DNA from: Nannocystis punicea
GTDB taxonomy: Bacteria; Myxococcota_A; Polyangia; Nannocystales; Nannocystaceae
Length of the DNA: 64,000 nucleotides
Assembly: GCF_026965555.1 (NCBI RefSeq)
Contig: NZ_CP114040.1
Span: forward strand, 5,952,001-6,016,000
Reading direction: 5' to 3'
Below are positions 39,609 to 47,671 of the stretch, one piece after another; the stretch's first letter is position 1, and every line of letters starts with the position of its first letter. The position numbers were made by a program, and so were the translations under genes. The notes under the pieces were generated by a model, which saw only the letters and a list, made by a program, of their open reading frames with translations, had not been told where the DNA came from and made no database searches.

Positions 39609-41990
39609 ATGTCGATCCACGCCGTCCGTCGACACTTCACCACACCGGCCCTGCGGCGGCGGTGGTTCGTCCTCCTCTTCACGCTCGGCCTCACCACCCA
39701 GCCGCTGTTCGGCGCGCTCGGCTACGAGGGCGCGCTGGTCCTCACCCCGGTGATCAGCCTGTTCGCCCTCGCCGTCGGCGTCGACGCGGTGCGGGACACC
39801 CGGCAGGCCCACGCCTCCGATCCGCACGCCATGTCCCTGCAGACCTCCGGCGAGCGCCTGAGGCTGCTGTTCCTGCGCGGCCTCGGCGACCTCTGCAGCC
39901 TGCTCACGCTCTCGCTCGGCGCCTTCATCCTCGCCAACTTCTGGCAGATCAACTGCGACCTCCCCGGCGGCCTGCTGTGGTTCCTCGTCCTGCCGACCGC
40001 CTCCGGCCTGCTCGGCCTGGTCGCCGGCCTGTGGGGCGGCGTCCTGGCCCACCGGCGCGGCGTGCAGCTGGCGCTGGCGAGCGTCCCGCTCGTCTTCTCG
40101 CTGGTCCTCGGCCTGTGGCGGATCTACGTCGACCCGGTCGTCTACGCCATCGATCCGTTCTGGGGCTACTTCGCCGGCCCGCTGTACGACGAGGCCATCC
40201 CGATCACCGCCCGCCTGTGGTGGTTCCGCGCCTACAACTTCCTCGTCGCCGGCGCCGCCCTGGCCCTGCTCAGCCTGACCTTGGGGCCAGGTCTCAAAGT
40301 ACAGCTGCGCGGCGTCAGCCTGCGTCGCTCGCCGTTCACCGTCGCCGCGCTGCTGGCCTGCCTGATGCCCGGCGCGCTGCTCGGGGTGTTCGCCGCCGAG
40401 AACGGCTTCCACGCCACCGAGGCCAGCCTGGCCAATGCCCTCCCGCGCACCCGCGTCACCGACCACTTCGTCATCCACTACGCCGCCAACTCGGCCGCCG
40501 CCCGCGACATCGACCTCCTCGCCGCCGAGCACGAGTTCGCCTGGCGCCGGCTCGCCGCCCAGATCGGCCGCGAGCCGCGGGTCCCCGTCCACAGCTTCGT
40601 GTTCCCCACCCCCGAGCTCAAGCGGGCCTGGATCGGCGCCGGCAACACCGAGGTCGCGCCGCCGTGGCGCGGCCACATCTACCTCAACGAGCAGGCCTTC
40701 CCCCACCGCGTGCTCCACCACGAGCTCGCCCACGTGTTCTCGTACACCGTCGGCGAGCCGCTGTTCGGCACCTCCTCGGCGGTCTCGTGGCGCGGCCTGC
40801 GGGTCAACCTCGCGCTGATCGAGGGCTTCGCCACCGCGTTCGCCCCGCGCAGCGAGTCCGGCCTCGACCTTCACGACCAGGCCGCGATCCTCGACCGGCT
40901 CGAGCTGCGACCTGTCCTCGGGGACATCATGGGCTTCGGCTTCTGGGGCAAGTCGTCGCGGCGGGCCTACACCGCGGCCGGCTCGTTCTGCCGCTGGCTC
41001 ATCGACACCCGCGGCGTCGAGCCCTTCCTCCGCCTCTACGGCACCGCGGGCGACTTCGACCTGTCCTACGGGACATCCCTCGACGCGCTCGAGGTCGAGT
41101 GGCTGGCGTTCCTGCGCGCGCGGCCGCTGCGGGCCCGCGACGTCGAGGCGCTGCGCCAGCGCTTCAAGCAGCGGCCGATCTTCCAGCGCCCCTGCGCCCA
41201 CCGGGCCGCCGACCTGCTGGCCGAGGCCAACCTCGCCCACCACCGCGGCCTCGAGGTCGAGCGCATCGACACCTTGCGCGACCTCTGCAGCATCGAGCCC
41301 GAGCAGCCCGAGCACCGCCTGCTGCTGGCCCAGGCCGAGGCGCAGGCCGGCATGCAGGACGCCGCCGCGGCCACCCTGGCCGAGCTGTCGCGCCAGAACG
41401 ACCTCTCCGACACGATCGCCGCGCTGGTCGACGAGCGCCTCGGCGATCTCGCTCTGGCCCGCTTCGACCTCCCGGTCGCGCTCACCTACTACGACCGCGC
41501 GCTGACCCGCGGCCTCGGCGACAACCAGATCCGCCAGCTGCAGATCAAGCGCATGGGCGCCGCCGATCCGGCCCTCGCGCCGCGCGTCCTGGCCTACTTC
41601 GATCCGTTCGAGCCCAACCCCGAGCACCCGAGCGAGGCCGTCCTGCGCCTCTACGCGGCCGAGCAGATCGCCGCGCTGCCGCGCTACGCCCCGCTCGGCG
41701 GCTACCTCCTCGGCCGCCAGCTGCTCAACGTCCAGCAGGGCGCCGCCGCGATCGAGCCGCTGCAGCGCGCGCTCCACCCCGAGGAGGACGAGCACGCGCT
41801 CTCCACTGCCGAGCTGCGCCGCGGCGCGCGGCTCATGCTGCTCGAGGCCCAGGCCCGCGCCCGCAACTACGACGCCGCTGCCCGCGTCCTCGCCGAGCTG
41901 CAGGAAGACCCCGACGCCGACAGCGGTCTGCGCCTCGACGCCGCGCTCTGGACCGAGCGCCTCGAGTTCCTCCGCACCCACTTGCCCTGA
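39609..41990 (+). CDS. membrane gluzincin-type metallopeptidase with helical repeats
   Basis: A 793-residue protein. The N-terminal half has about five transmembrane segments (residues about 20-240). A HELAH zinc motif (HHELAHVFS, near residue 372) is followed about 33 residues later by EGFATAF, whose Glu would be the third zinc ligand; this HExxH-Glu order defines gluzincins. The C-terminal 300 residues are helical and TPR-like (for example LLLAQAEAQAGMQDAAAATL). It probably cleaves a periplasmic or membrane protein. The last codons are duplicated twice downstream at DNA level. Confidence 0.8.
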   Translation: MSIHAVRRHFTTPALRRRWFVLLFTLGLTTQPLFGALGYEGALVLTPVISLFALAVGVDAVRDTRQAHASDPHAMSLQTSGERLRLLFLRGLGDLCSLLTLSLGAFILANFWQINCDLPGGLLWFLVLPTASGLLGLVAGLWGGVLAHRRGVQLALASVPLVFSLVLGLWRIYVDPVVYAIDPFWGYFAGPLYDEAIPITARLWWFRAYNFLVAGAALALLSLTLGPGLKVQLRGVSLRRSPFTVAALLACLMPGALLGVFAAENGFHATEASLANALPRTRVTDHFVIHYAANSAAARDIDLLAAEHEFAWRRLAAQIGREPRVPVHSFVFPTPELKRAWIGAGNTEVAPPWRGHIYLNEQAFPHRVLHHELAHVFSYTVGEPLFGTSSAVSWRGLRVNLALIEGFATAFAPRSESGLDLHDQAAILDRLELRPVLGDIMGFGFWGKSSRRAYTAAGSFCRWLIDTRGVEPFLRLYGTAGDFDLSYGTSLDALEVEWLAFLRARPLRARDVEALRQRFKQRPIFQRPCAHRAADLLAEANLAHHRGLEVERIDTLRDLCSIEPEQPEHRLLLAQAEAQAGMQDAAAATLAELSRQNDLSDTIAALVDERLGDLALARFDLPVALTYYDRALTRGLGDNQIRQLQIKRMGAADPALAPRVLAYFDPFEPNPEHPSEAVLRLYAAEQIAALPRYAPLGGYLLGRQLLNVQQGAAAIEPLQRALHPEEDEHALSTAELRRGARLMLLEAQARARNYDAAARVLAELQEDPDADSGLRLDAALWTERLEFLRTHLP

Positions 41991-42330
41991 AGACCTCGAC
42001 AGCGGCCTGCGCCGCGACCGAGCGCCGCGGGTTCCTCCGCACCGACTGTCCCATGGGACAGGTTTTCTCACCAGGTCTCGACGGGTTCGCCTACGGCCTG
42101 GAACTCGACGCCGCCCTGTCGACCGAGCGCCTCGAGTTCCTCCGCACCCACTTGCCCTGAAGACCGCGACAGCGGCCTGCGCCGCGACCGGGCGCCTCGA
42201 GTTCCTCCGCACCGACTGTCCCATGGGACAGGTTTTCTCACCAGGCCTCGACGGGTTCGCCTACGGCCTGGGCCTCGACGCCGCCCTGTCGACCGAGCGC
42301 CTCGAGTTCCTCTGCACCCACTTGCCCTGA
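41991..42330 (+). repeat. two 170-bp duplications of the metallopeptidase gene 3' end
   Basis: Units 41991-42160 and 42161-42330 are nearly identical and each repeats the end of the gene, down to the last codons TERLEFLRTHLP and TGA. Each also carries a perfect TGTCC-CATG-GGACA unit (42047-42060 and 42217-42230) that is absent from the original gene end. There is no promoter or start codon for separate proteins. Confidence 0.88.
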
Positions 42331-42545
42331 GGTGTGCGTCCCCGCGGTCACCGACGTGTCCCTTCAGACAGGTCGTCCCGGCATCGCCCGACACGATTGC
42401 CCGGGCCCTCGCCGAGGTGTCGCACCACGACCCCGCACAGGCCCGCGGACCGGTCCGCCAGGCTCGGACCGCGATCGGACATCGGCCCAGTTGCGCCAGT
42501 TATTCTTCAAAAACTACCATTCGTTTTATTTCTTTTGGCAAAAAC
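42331..42545. other. leader region with an AT-rich stretch
   Basis: After a partial TGTCC-type unit (about 42356-42372) the sequence is ordinary until about 42495-42545, which is unusually AT-rich for this genome and probably contains the promoter of the following small gene. I could not assign -35 and -10 boxes. Confidence 0.4.
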
Positions 42546-42566
42546 ATGGGGCACAATGAAGACGAG

Positions 42567-42857
42567 ATGTCAGTTTCACGCCGTACGCGCACCGCCACCA
42601 TCGCGCGACTTTGTGTCTGGACCGGCCTGTTCGTCGCCGCCGCGACGCACCTGACGGTCGAGCCGAGCCGCGTCTCCGCCAACCCCGAACCGGCCGCCCG
42701 CGTCGAGCCGCTGAAGCGGCCCCTCGCGGCTGCCGAAGAGGACATGTCCTTAAGGGCAGCCTTTGAAGCCGCCGGCGCGATCGCCCTGTCGACCCGGCCC
42801 TATCCGACCTGCCCCTTCGACCAGGCGTGCGACTCGCCCGACGAGGCCGCTCGCTGA
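42567..42857 (+). CDS. small secreted protein
   Basis: A 96-residue protein with a Sec-type signal: basic start (SVSRRTRTATIAR), hydrophobic core (LCVWTGLFVAAATH) and a probable cut after SRVSA. The mature part is about 60 residues with two Cys near the end (TCPFDQAC). ATG 42567 was chosen; ATG 42546 is in frame. A CATGTCCTTAAGGGCA unit is read within the gene. It precedes the four-gene lipoprotein family. Confidence 0.6.
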   Translation: MSVSRRTRTATIARLCVWTGLFVAAATHLTVEPSRVSANPEPAARVEPLKRPLAAAEEDMSLRAAFEAAGAIALSTRPYPTCPFDQACDSPDEAAR

Positions 42858-42875
42858 CCGCAGGACCGTTCGGAC

Positions 42876-43766
42876 ATGTCCCGAAGGGCAACCGCGCTCC
42901 TCCTCGCCTGCGCCTGCGTCCCCGCCGCCGACGCCCCGGGGACGAGCGCGACCGACACCATCATCACCACGAGCATCGCCACCACCGGCACCACCGCCAC
43001 GACCTCGGCGGCGCCCACGACGACGACCGCGACGAGCACGAGCGAGGCCCTGACCTCGGGCGGCGTCACCTTCATCCAGCCGCCCGACGGCGGCGGGAGC
43101 AAGGAGTGCGACCTCTTCGAGCAGGACTGTCCCGAGGGCATGAAGTGCTCCCCGCACTCCGCCGACGGCGACAACGCCTGGGAGACCCTGAAATGCGTCG
43201 ACGTCGTGCCCGCTCCGGCCGGATTCCACGAGCCGTGCCAGCTTCTCGGCGTCCCTGCCAGCGGCGAGGACACCTGCGACGAGGGCCTGATGTGCTGGTT
43301 CACGCAGTCGGACACCGGCGTGGGCATCTGCCTGCCCCACTGCACCGGCTCGCCCGACGCCCCCGTCTGCGCCCCCGGCAGCCGCTGCTCGAGCACCTTC
43401 CCGGGCGAGGACATCCTCAGCCTGTGCCTCCCCTCCTGCGACCCCCTCGCGCAGGACTGCCCCAACGGCGGGCCCTGCACCCCGTGGGACGAGGAGTTCT
43501 GGGGCTGCTATTCCGACGACAGCGGCGACGAGGGTCAAGCCTTCGACCCGTGCGTGCACGTCCGGGCCTGTGATCCCGGCCTGACGTGCGCCGAGCCCGA
43601 GCTCGCCGACGAGTGCGATCCGCGGGCGAACGGCTGCTGCCTGCCGTACTGCGACCTCGACCTCCCGAACACCTGCCCCGGCCAGGGCCAGGCCTGCGTC
43701 GCCTGGTACGTGCCCGGCCAGGCCCCGCCCGGCCTCGAAGACGTCGGCCTGTGCGCCCTCCCGTGA
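42876..43766 (+). CDS. Cys-rich lipoprotein, family copy 1
   Basis: A 296-residue lipoprotein, first of four tandem paralogues. Lipobox LLLAC (residue 12), a Thr/Ser linker (about 20-65), then a conserved Cys-rich domain: CDLFEQDCPEGMKC, a central LMCWF, LSLCLPSCDPLAQDCP, then DEGQAFDPC, CDPGLTC, CCLPYCDL and NTCPGQGQAC. The shared order suggests a disulphide-bonded surface domain, perhaps for binding. The start codon itself is within a TGTCC-type unit (ATGTCCCGAAGGGCA). Confidence 0.85.
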   Translation: MSRRATALLLACACVPAADAPGTSATDTIITTSIATTGTTATTSAAPTTTTATSTSEALTSGGVTFIQPPDGGGSKECDLFEQDCPEGMKCSPHSADGDNAWETLKCVDVVPAPAGFHEPCQLLGVPASGEDTCDEGLMCWFTQSDTGVGICLPHCTGSPDAPVCAPGSRCSSTFPGEDILSLCLPSCDPLAQDCPNGGPCTPWDEEFWGCYSDDSGDEGQAFDPCVHVRACDPGLTCAEPELADECDPRANGCCLPYCDLDLPNTCPGQGQACVAWYVPGQAPPGLEDVGLCALP

Positions 43767-43802
43767 CCACGCACGAGCGACCGCCACCTCTATCTGCTCC
43801 AA

Positions 43803-43829
43803 AAAACATGTCCTGAAGGACATGACCTT
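43803..43829 (+). repeat. perfect TGTCC-TGAA-GGACA hairpin between family copies 1 and 2
   Basis: AACATGTCC-TGAA-GGACATG (core 43809-43822) is one isolated, perfect unit of the hairpin family. It follows the stop of copy 1 by about 40 bases. Confidence 0.8.
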
Positions 43830-43864
43830 ATCACCACCTGCACCTTTCACCAGGACCGACCCTC

Positions 43865-44830
43865 ATGTCTCGTCGCCCGCGCGTCCTCCTCCCGCTCGTC
43901 CTCGCCGCCTGCGTCGCCCGCCCCACCGGGGACACCGACGACGCGCCCACCGGCGGGCCCGCGACGACCACCACCGGCGATCCCGAGCCCGGCACCTCCG
44001 GGGGCACCACGACGGCGTCGACCACGGCTCCCGGGACGACCCTGCCGCCGCCCACCACCACCGATCCCACGACCGCGTTCCCCACCACCGGCGAGCCCGC
44101 TCCGACCACCGAGGCCCTCACCACCACGCCGTTCCTCCCCGCGCCGGACTTCAGCAACCCCAACGAGTGCGACCCGTGGATCGAGGACTGTCCCGAAGGA
44201 CAGAAATGCATGGCGTGGGCCAGCGACGGCGGCAGCAGCTGGAACTCCACCAAGTGCGTCGACATCGTCCCGGACCCCGACGGCCTCGGTGAGCCGTGCA
44301 GCGTCATCGGCTCGCCCGTCAGCGGCGAGGACACCTGCGGCAAGCACCTGCAGTGCTTCTTCGCCGACCCCGACACCCTCCAGGGCACCTGCCTCGCCAT
44401 GTGCGTCGGCTCGCCCGACAATCCCGACTGCGAGCAGCCCGACGCCACCTGCGCCCTCTCGGGCGACGGCGTGCTCATCCTTTGCGTGCCAGACTGCGAC
44501 CCGCTCGCGCCCGACTGCGGACCCGGCGAGGTGTGCGTCTCCAACAACGGCTCGAACTTCACCTGCGTCTTCGACGCCAGCGGCGACGAGGGCCAGCTGT
44601 TCGACCCGTGCGAGTTCATCAACGCCTGCGACCCGGGCCTCGCCTGCGTGAACTCCGAGCTGGCCGGCGAGTGCGACCCCGACGTGTTCGGCTGCTGCCT
44701 CCCGCACTGCGACCTCACCGCCCCGCCGTCGTGCCCCGGCGCGGGCCAGGAGTGCCTGCCGTGGTTCGAGCAGGGCCAGGCCCCGCCCGGCCACGAGGAC
44801 CTGGGCGTGTGCGGCCTGCCACCGCCCTAG
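43865..44830 (+). CDS. Cys-rich lipoprotein, family copy 2
   Basis: A 321-residue lipoprotein sharing the Cys framework of copy 1: CDPWIEDCPEGQKC, LQCFF, LILCVPDCDPLAPDC, DEGQLFDPC, CDPGLAC, CCLPHCDL and CPGAGQEC. The signal peptide ends in VLAAC. The DCPEGQ codons contain a perfect TGTCC-CGAA-GGACA unit (44189-44202). The Thr linker differs in length from its neighbours, as expected for a disordered spacer. Confidence 0.85.
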   Translation: MSRRPRVLLPLVLAACVARPTGDTDDAPTGGPATTTTGDPEPGTSGGTTTASTTAPGTTLPPPTTTDPTTAFPTTGEPAPTTEALTTTPFLPAPDFSNPNECDPWIEDCPEGQKCMAWASDGGSSWNSTKCVDIVPDPDGLGEPCSVIGSPVSGEDTCGKHLQCFFADPDTLQGTCLAMCVGSPDNPDCEQPDATCALSGDGVLILCVPDCDPLAPDCGPGEVCVSNNGSNFTCVFDASGDEGQLFDPCEFINACDPGLACVNSELAGECDPDVFGCCLPHCDLTAPPSCPGAGQECLPWFEQGQAPPGHEDLGVCGLPPP

Positions 44831-44832
44831 CC

Positions 44833-44925
44833 TTTCGAACAGGTCCGATTCACCATGTCCTATCCATCATGTCCCTATGAATATGTATTGACGACCATGT
44901 CCGAATCTACATGTCCTTCTCGCCG
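44833..44925 (+). repeat. CATGTCC hairpin chain between family copies 2 and 3
   Basis: Arms CAGGTCC, CATGTCC, CATGTCC, TATGTAT, CATGTCC and CATGTCC occur at 14-17-base spacing. AT-rich loops (TATGAATATG) mark it out. It ends about 45 bases before the next gene. Confidence 0.7.
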
Positions 44926-44968
44926 CGCCCCCGACGGCCCGGCGACTGGAACTACGGAGTTTATCGCC

Positions 44969-45907
44969 ATGTCCACCCGAATTCTCGCGCTCCCCCTCTT
45001 CCTCCTGCTCGCCTGCGGCCCCAAGGTCGGCGAAGACACCGACGGCCCGCCCGTCGGCAGCGAGCCGACCGACGGCAAGACGACCCCGGGCATGCTCGAC
45101 AGCTCGAGCTCGAGCGGCACGACGAGCCTCGGTCAGACCACCGCCGACGACCCGTCGGCCGGCACCACCGGCGATCCGCCCGGCGTCAGCACCAGCACCA
45201 GCGGCGTCGAGAGCACCACGCTCCTCTTCCCCGTCGACCTCGGCGGCGGCGAGTGCGACCCGTTCGCCGACGACTGTCCCGAAGGCCAGAAGTGCAGCGC
45301 CTACGGCGACCCCGGTGAGAACGGCTGGCACTTCGTCAAGTGCGTCCCGATCGCGCCGCAGCCGGGCCAGGCCGGCGATCCCTGCACCGTCAGCGGCGAG
45401 GTGAACTCGGGCATCGACTCGTGCGACGAGCACCTCCAGTGCTTCTGGATCGACGACGAGCTCACGGGCACCTGCGTGCCGTGGTGCGGCGGCACCCCGC
45501 AAGATCCGACCTGCGCCGATCCGGAGAGCTACTGCGCGGTGTCCGGCGACAGCGTGCTGAGCCTGTGCCTGGCGACCTGCGATCCGCTGGGGACGGACTG
45601 CCCCGAAGGCCAGGTGTGCGTCCCGGTCCCGATCGAGGACGCGTTCACCTGCGCCCCCGACCTCAGCCTCGACGAGGGCCAGGTGTTCGACCCGTGCGAG
45701 TACGCCAACGTCTGCGACCCGGGCCTCGCGTGCGTGACCGCCGACCTCGCCGTCGAGTGCGATCCGATGGCGCCCAACTGCTGCCTGCCGCTCTGCGACC
45801 TCTCCCAGCCCAACACCTGCCCCGGCGCCGGCCAGGAGTGCGTGCCGTGGTTCGAGGATCCGGCGCCCAAATACGAGAACCTCGGCCTCTGCGCGCTGCC
45901 GCAGTGA
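44969..45907 (+). CDS. Cys-rich lipoprotein, family copy 3
   Basis: A 312-residue lipoprotein with lipobox LLLAC (residue 16) and the family Cys pattern: CDPFADDCPEGQKC, LQCFW, LSLCLATCDPLGTDCP, DEGQVFDPC, CDPGLAC, CCLPLCDL, NTCPGAGQEC. ATG 44969 has GGAG about 10 bases upstream. It is closest to copy 2 in the distal half (CEYANVCDPGLAC vs CEFINACDPGLAC). Confidence 0.85.
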   Translation: MSTRILALPLFLLLACGPKVGEDTDGPPVGSEPTDGKTTPGMLDSSSSSGTTSLGQTTADDPSAGTTGDPPGVSTSTSGVESTTLLFPVDLGGGECDPFADDCPEGQKCSAYGDPGENGWHFVKCVPIAPQPGQAGDPCTVSGEVNSGIDSCDEHLQCFWIDDELTGTCVPWCGGTPQDPTCADPESYCAVSGDSVLSLCLATCDPLGTDCPEGQVCVPVPIEDAFTCAPDLSLDEGQVFDPCEYANVCDPGLACVTADLAVECDPMAPNCCLPLCDLSQPNTCPGAGQECVPWFEDPAPKYENLGLCALPQ

Positions 45908-45982
45908 GCCGCGTTTTGCCGGCCGCCGGCGCGCCGCGACGGCGTTCATGGCCCCCCGCTGCGCCCGGGCGGCGGGGCGCGC

Positions 45983-45988
45983 TACACT
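45983..45988 (+). promoter_or_regulatory. -10-like hexamer TACACT before family copy 4
   Basis: TACACT lies 7 bases before the GTG at 45996, supporting that start over the ATG at 45948. Confidence 0.45.
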
Positions 45989-45995
45989 GGCGATC

Positions 45996-46856
45996 GTGCG
46001 CTCCCCGGTCGTCGTCGTCCTGCTCGCCTGCGCCTGCGCCGGGAAGCCCGTCGGCCCCGCGGGCACCACCGCCGATGGGACCTCGACCACGAGCGGCGGC
46101 GAACAGCGCTGGACCACCGAGCCGCAGGAGCCGACGACCACCGGCACCACCACCACCGGCACCACCACCACCACCACCGGCGCGAGCGAGCCGGAGCTGC
46201 CGAGCGAGGGCTATCACTGCGATCCGCGGCGGCAGGACTGCCCTGCGGGGCACAAGTGCGCCCCGTTCGCGTCGATGATGGCGGACGACTGGAACGGCGC
46301 GCGCTGTGTGCCGCTCGCCGGCGATCCCGCGGAGCTCGGCGAGCCGTGCGAGACCGAGGACTACGCCCACAGCGGCATCGACGACTGCGGCCTCGGCCTG
46401 ATCTGTTGGTACTTCGAGAGCGCCGCCGACCTGCACGGCCGCTGCCTCGGCCTGTGCGGCGAGGACGACGGCTGCGTCGATCCGGACGCGCGCTGCTACG
46501 AGCAGCCGGAGGCCAGCTTCCTCTGCTATCCCCTGTGCGATCCGCTGGCGCAGGACTGCCCGCCGCCGGCGACCCTGTGCGTGCGCTCGAGCGGCGTCGA
46601 CGGCTTCCTCTGCCGCTACGCGCCCGCGGGCGAGCCGGCGGGTGCGGGGATGCCCTGTGCCGGCGAGACCGACTGCGCGCCGGGGCACGTGTGTGATTTG
46701 GCCGACCTCGTGAGCGGCTGCGCGGGCGAGCGCTGCTGCGCCCCGCTCTGTTCTTTGAGCCAGCCGAGCTGCCCGGCCGAGCTGCCGCAGTGCCTGCCGT
46801 ACGACGCCACGCCGCCGCCCGAGTACGCCGACGTCGGGGTCTGTCGCGCGCCATGA
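45996..46856 (+). CDS. Cys-rich lipoprotein, family copy 4
   Basis: A 286-residue lipoprotein starting at GTG 45996; an upstream ATG at 45948 would add 16 residues before the signal peptide. Lipobox LLACAC. The family pattern is kept but more divergent: CDPRRQDCPAGHKC, LICWY, CYPLCDPLAQDC, then CAPGHVC and CCAPLCSL instead of DEGQ-FDPC. It is probably the oldest member of the set. Its own promoter-like hexamer suggests separate expression. Confidence 0.8.
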   Translation: MRSPVVVVLLACACAGKPVGPAGTTADGTSTTSGGEQRWTTEPQEPTTTGTTTTGTTTTTTGASEPELPSEGYHCDPRRQDCPAGHKCAPFASMMADDWNGARCVPLAGDPAELGEPCETEDYAHSGIDDCGLGLICWYFESAADLHGRCLGLCGEDDGCVDPDARCYEQPEASFLCYPLCDPLAQDCPPPATLCVRSSGVDGFLCRYAPAGEPAGAGMPCAGETDCAPGHVCDLADLVSGCAGERCCAPLCSLSQPSCPAELPQCLPYDATPPPEYADVGVCRAP

Positions 46857-46902
46857 GGTCGCCGCCGCGCCGCCCGCCGCGCGCGCCCGCGGGCGGAACG
46901 GC

Positions 46903-46918
46903 CTGTCTCTTCGGACAT
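46903..46918 (+). repeat. single degenerate TGTC hairpin
   Basis: CTGTCTC-TTC-GGACA is an imperfect unit lying between family copy 4 and the next membrane protein gene. Confidence 0.5.
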
Positions 46919-46951
46919 CTCGGACGCGCGGCCCCCGCGCCGCGATCGTGT

Positions 46952-46957
46952 TAAACT
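46952..46957 (+). promoter_or_regulatory. -10-like hexamer TAAACT
   Basis: TAAACT lies 9 bases before ATG 46967. Confidence 0.35.
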
Positions 46958-46966
46958 GCCGCCGCA

Positions 46967-47572
46967 ATGATCGCCGGCATTTCGCCCATGGCCCTGCTCC
47001 TGAACGCCATCCTCGCGGCGCTGGCGGGCTTTTTGCTGGGCAACCTGTGGTACCGCCACCGACGCGCGCTCGACCGCGACCGGGCCCGCTGGTCGAGCCT
47101 CGCCGAGCGACGCGGCTGGCACCTGGTCGAGCGCGCCGGCGGCTTCGCCGTCATCGGCAACGCCGACCAGGTCGCCTTCCACCTCAGCCAGGGCGCCCTG
47201 GCCCACGGCGACCTCGGCGTGTTCCTCGAGGCCCGCATCGACCGCAGCCCGTGGGTCGTGATCGAGGTGTTCGCCCTCAGCTCGCCGATCGCCTACACCG
47301 CGCGCCGCCCCGGCGACCGCGTGCGCACCGGCGACGACGCCTTCGACGCCCGCTTCGCCACCCACGCCTCGCCGCCGCGACGGGCCGCCGCCCTGTGCGA
47401 CGGGCCGCTGCGGGCCGCGCTCGAGGGCCTGCCGCGCCCCTACCTGATGGTCCAGAACGGTATCGTCGTGCTGATCTGGCCGTGGGACAAGCTGCCGACC
47501 GACGCCCAACTCGACGCCGCACTGGCCGTCCTGCGGGCCCTCGCGGCCCACGCCGCGCCGGCGAACTCCTGA
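46967..47572 (+). CDS. membrane-anchored protein of unknown function
   Basis: A 201-residue protein with one N-terminal transmembrane segment (MALLLNAILAALAGFLLGNL) followed by a soluble domain with alternating strands (WHLVERAGGFAVIGNADQ) and a C-terminal helix. No family was recognised with confidence. There is no operon partner; a convergent hairpin chain follows. Confidence 0.75.
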   Translation: MIAGISPMALLLNAILAALAGFLLGNLWYRHRRALDRDRARWSSLAERRGWHLVERAGGFAVIGNADQVAFHLSQGALAHGDLGVFLEARIDRSPWVVIEVFALSSPIAYTARRPGDRVRTGDDAFDARFATHASPPRRAAALCDGPLRAALEGLPRPYLMVQNGIVVLIWPWDKLPTDAQLDAALAVLRALAAHAAPANS

Positions 47573-47584
47573 GGCCACGCCGGC

Positions 47585-47669
47585 GGTCCCCGAGGACATG
47601 TCCTGGCCGACATGTCACTAGCGACATGTAGTCCGGGACATGCCCATAAAGACATGCCCCTGGGGACAG
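47585..47669. repeat. six-arm CATGTCC chain between convergent genes
   Basis: CATGTCC-TGGC-CGACATG, then CATGTCA, CATGTAG, CATGCCC and CATGCCC arms at 14-15-base spacing, ending with GGGGACAG. It almost reaches the pfkA stop. Confidence 0.8.
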
Positions 47670-47671
47670 CC

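Noticed and set aside
39264..42224. A 986-codon minus-strand frame opposite the metallopeptidase
   Set aside because: Antisense shadow of a gene with HELAH and membrane segments; no domain of its own.
42161..42330. Extra small gene formed by the repeated TERLEFLRTHLP ending
   Set aside because: The units are exact DNA duplications of a gene end, with no start codon or ribosome site of their own.
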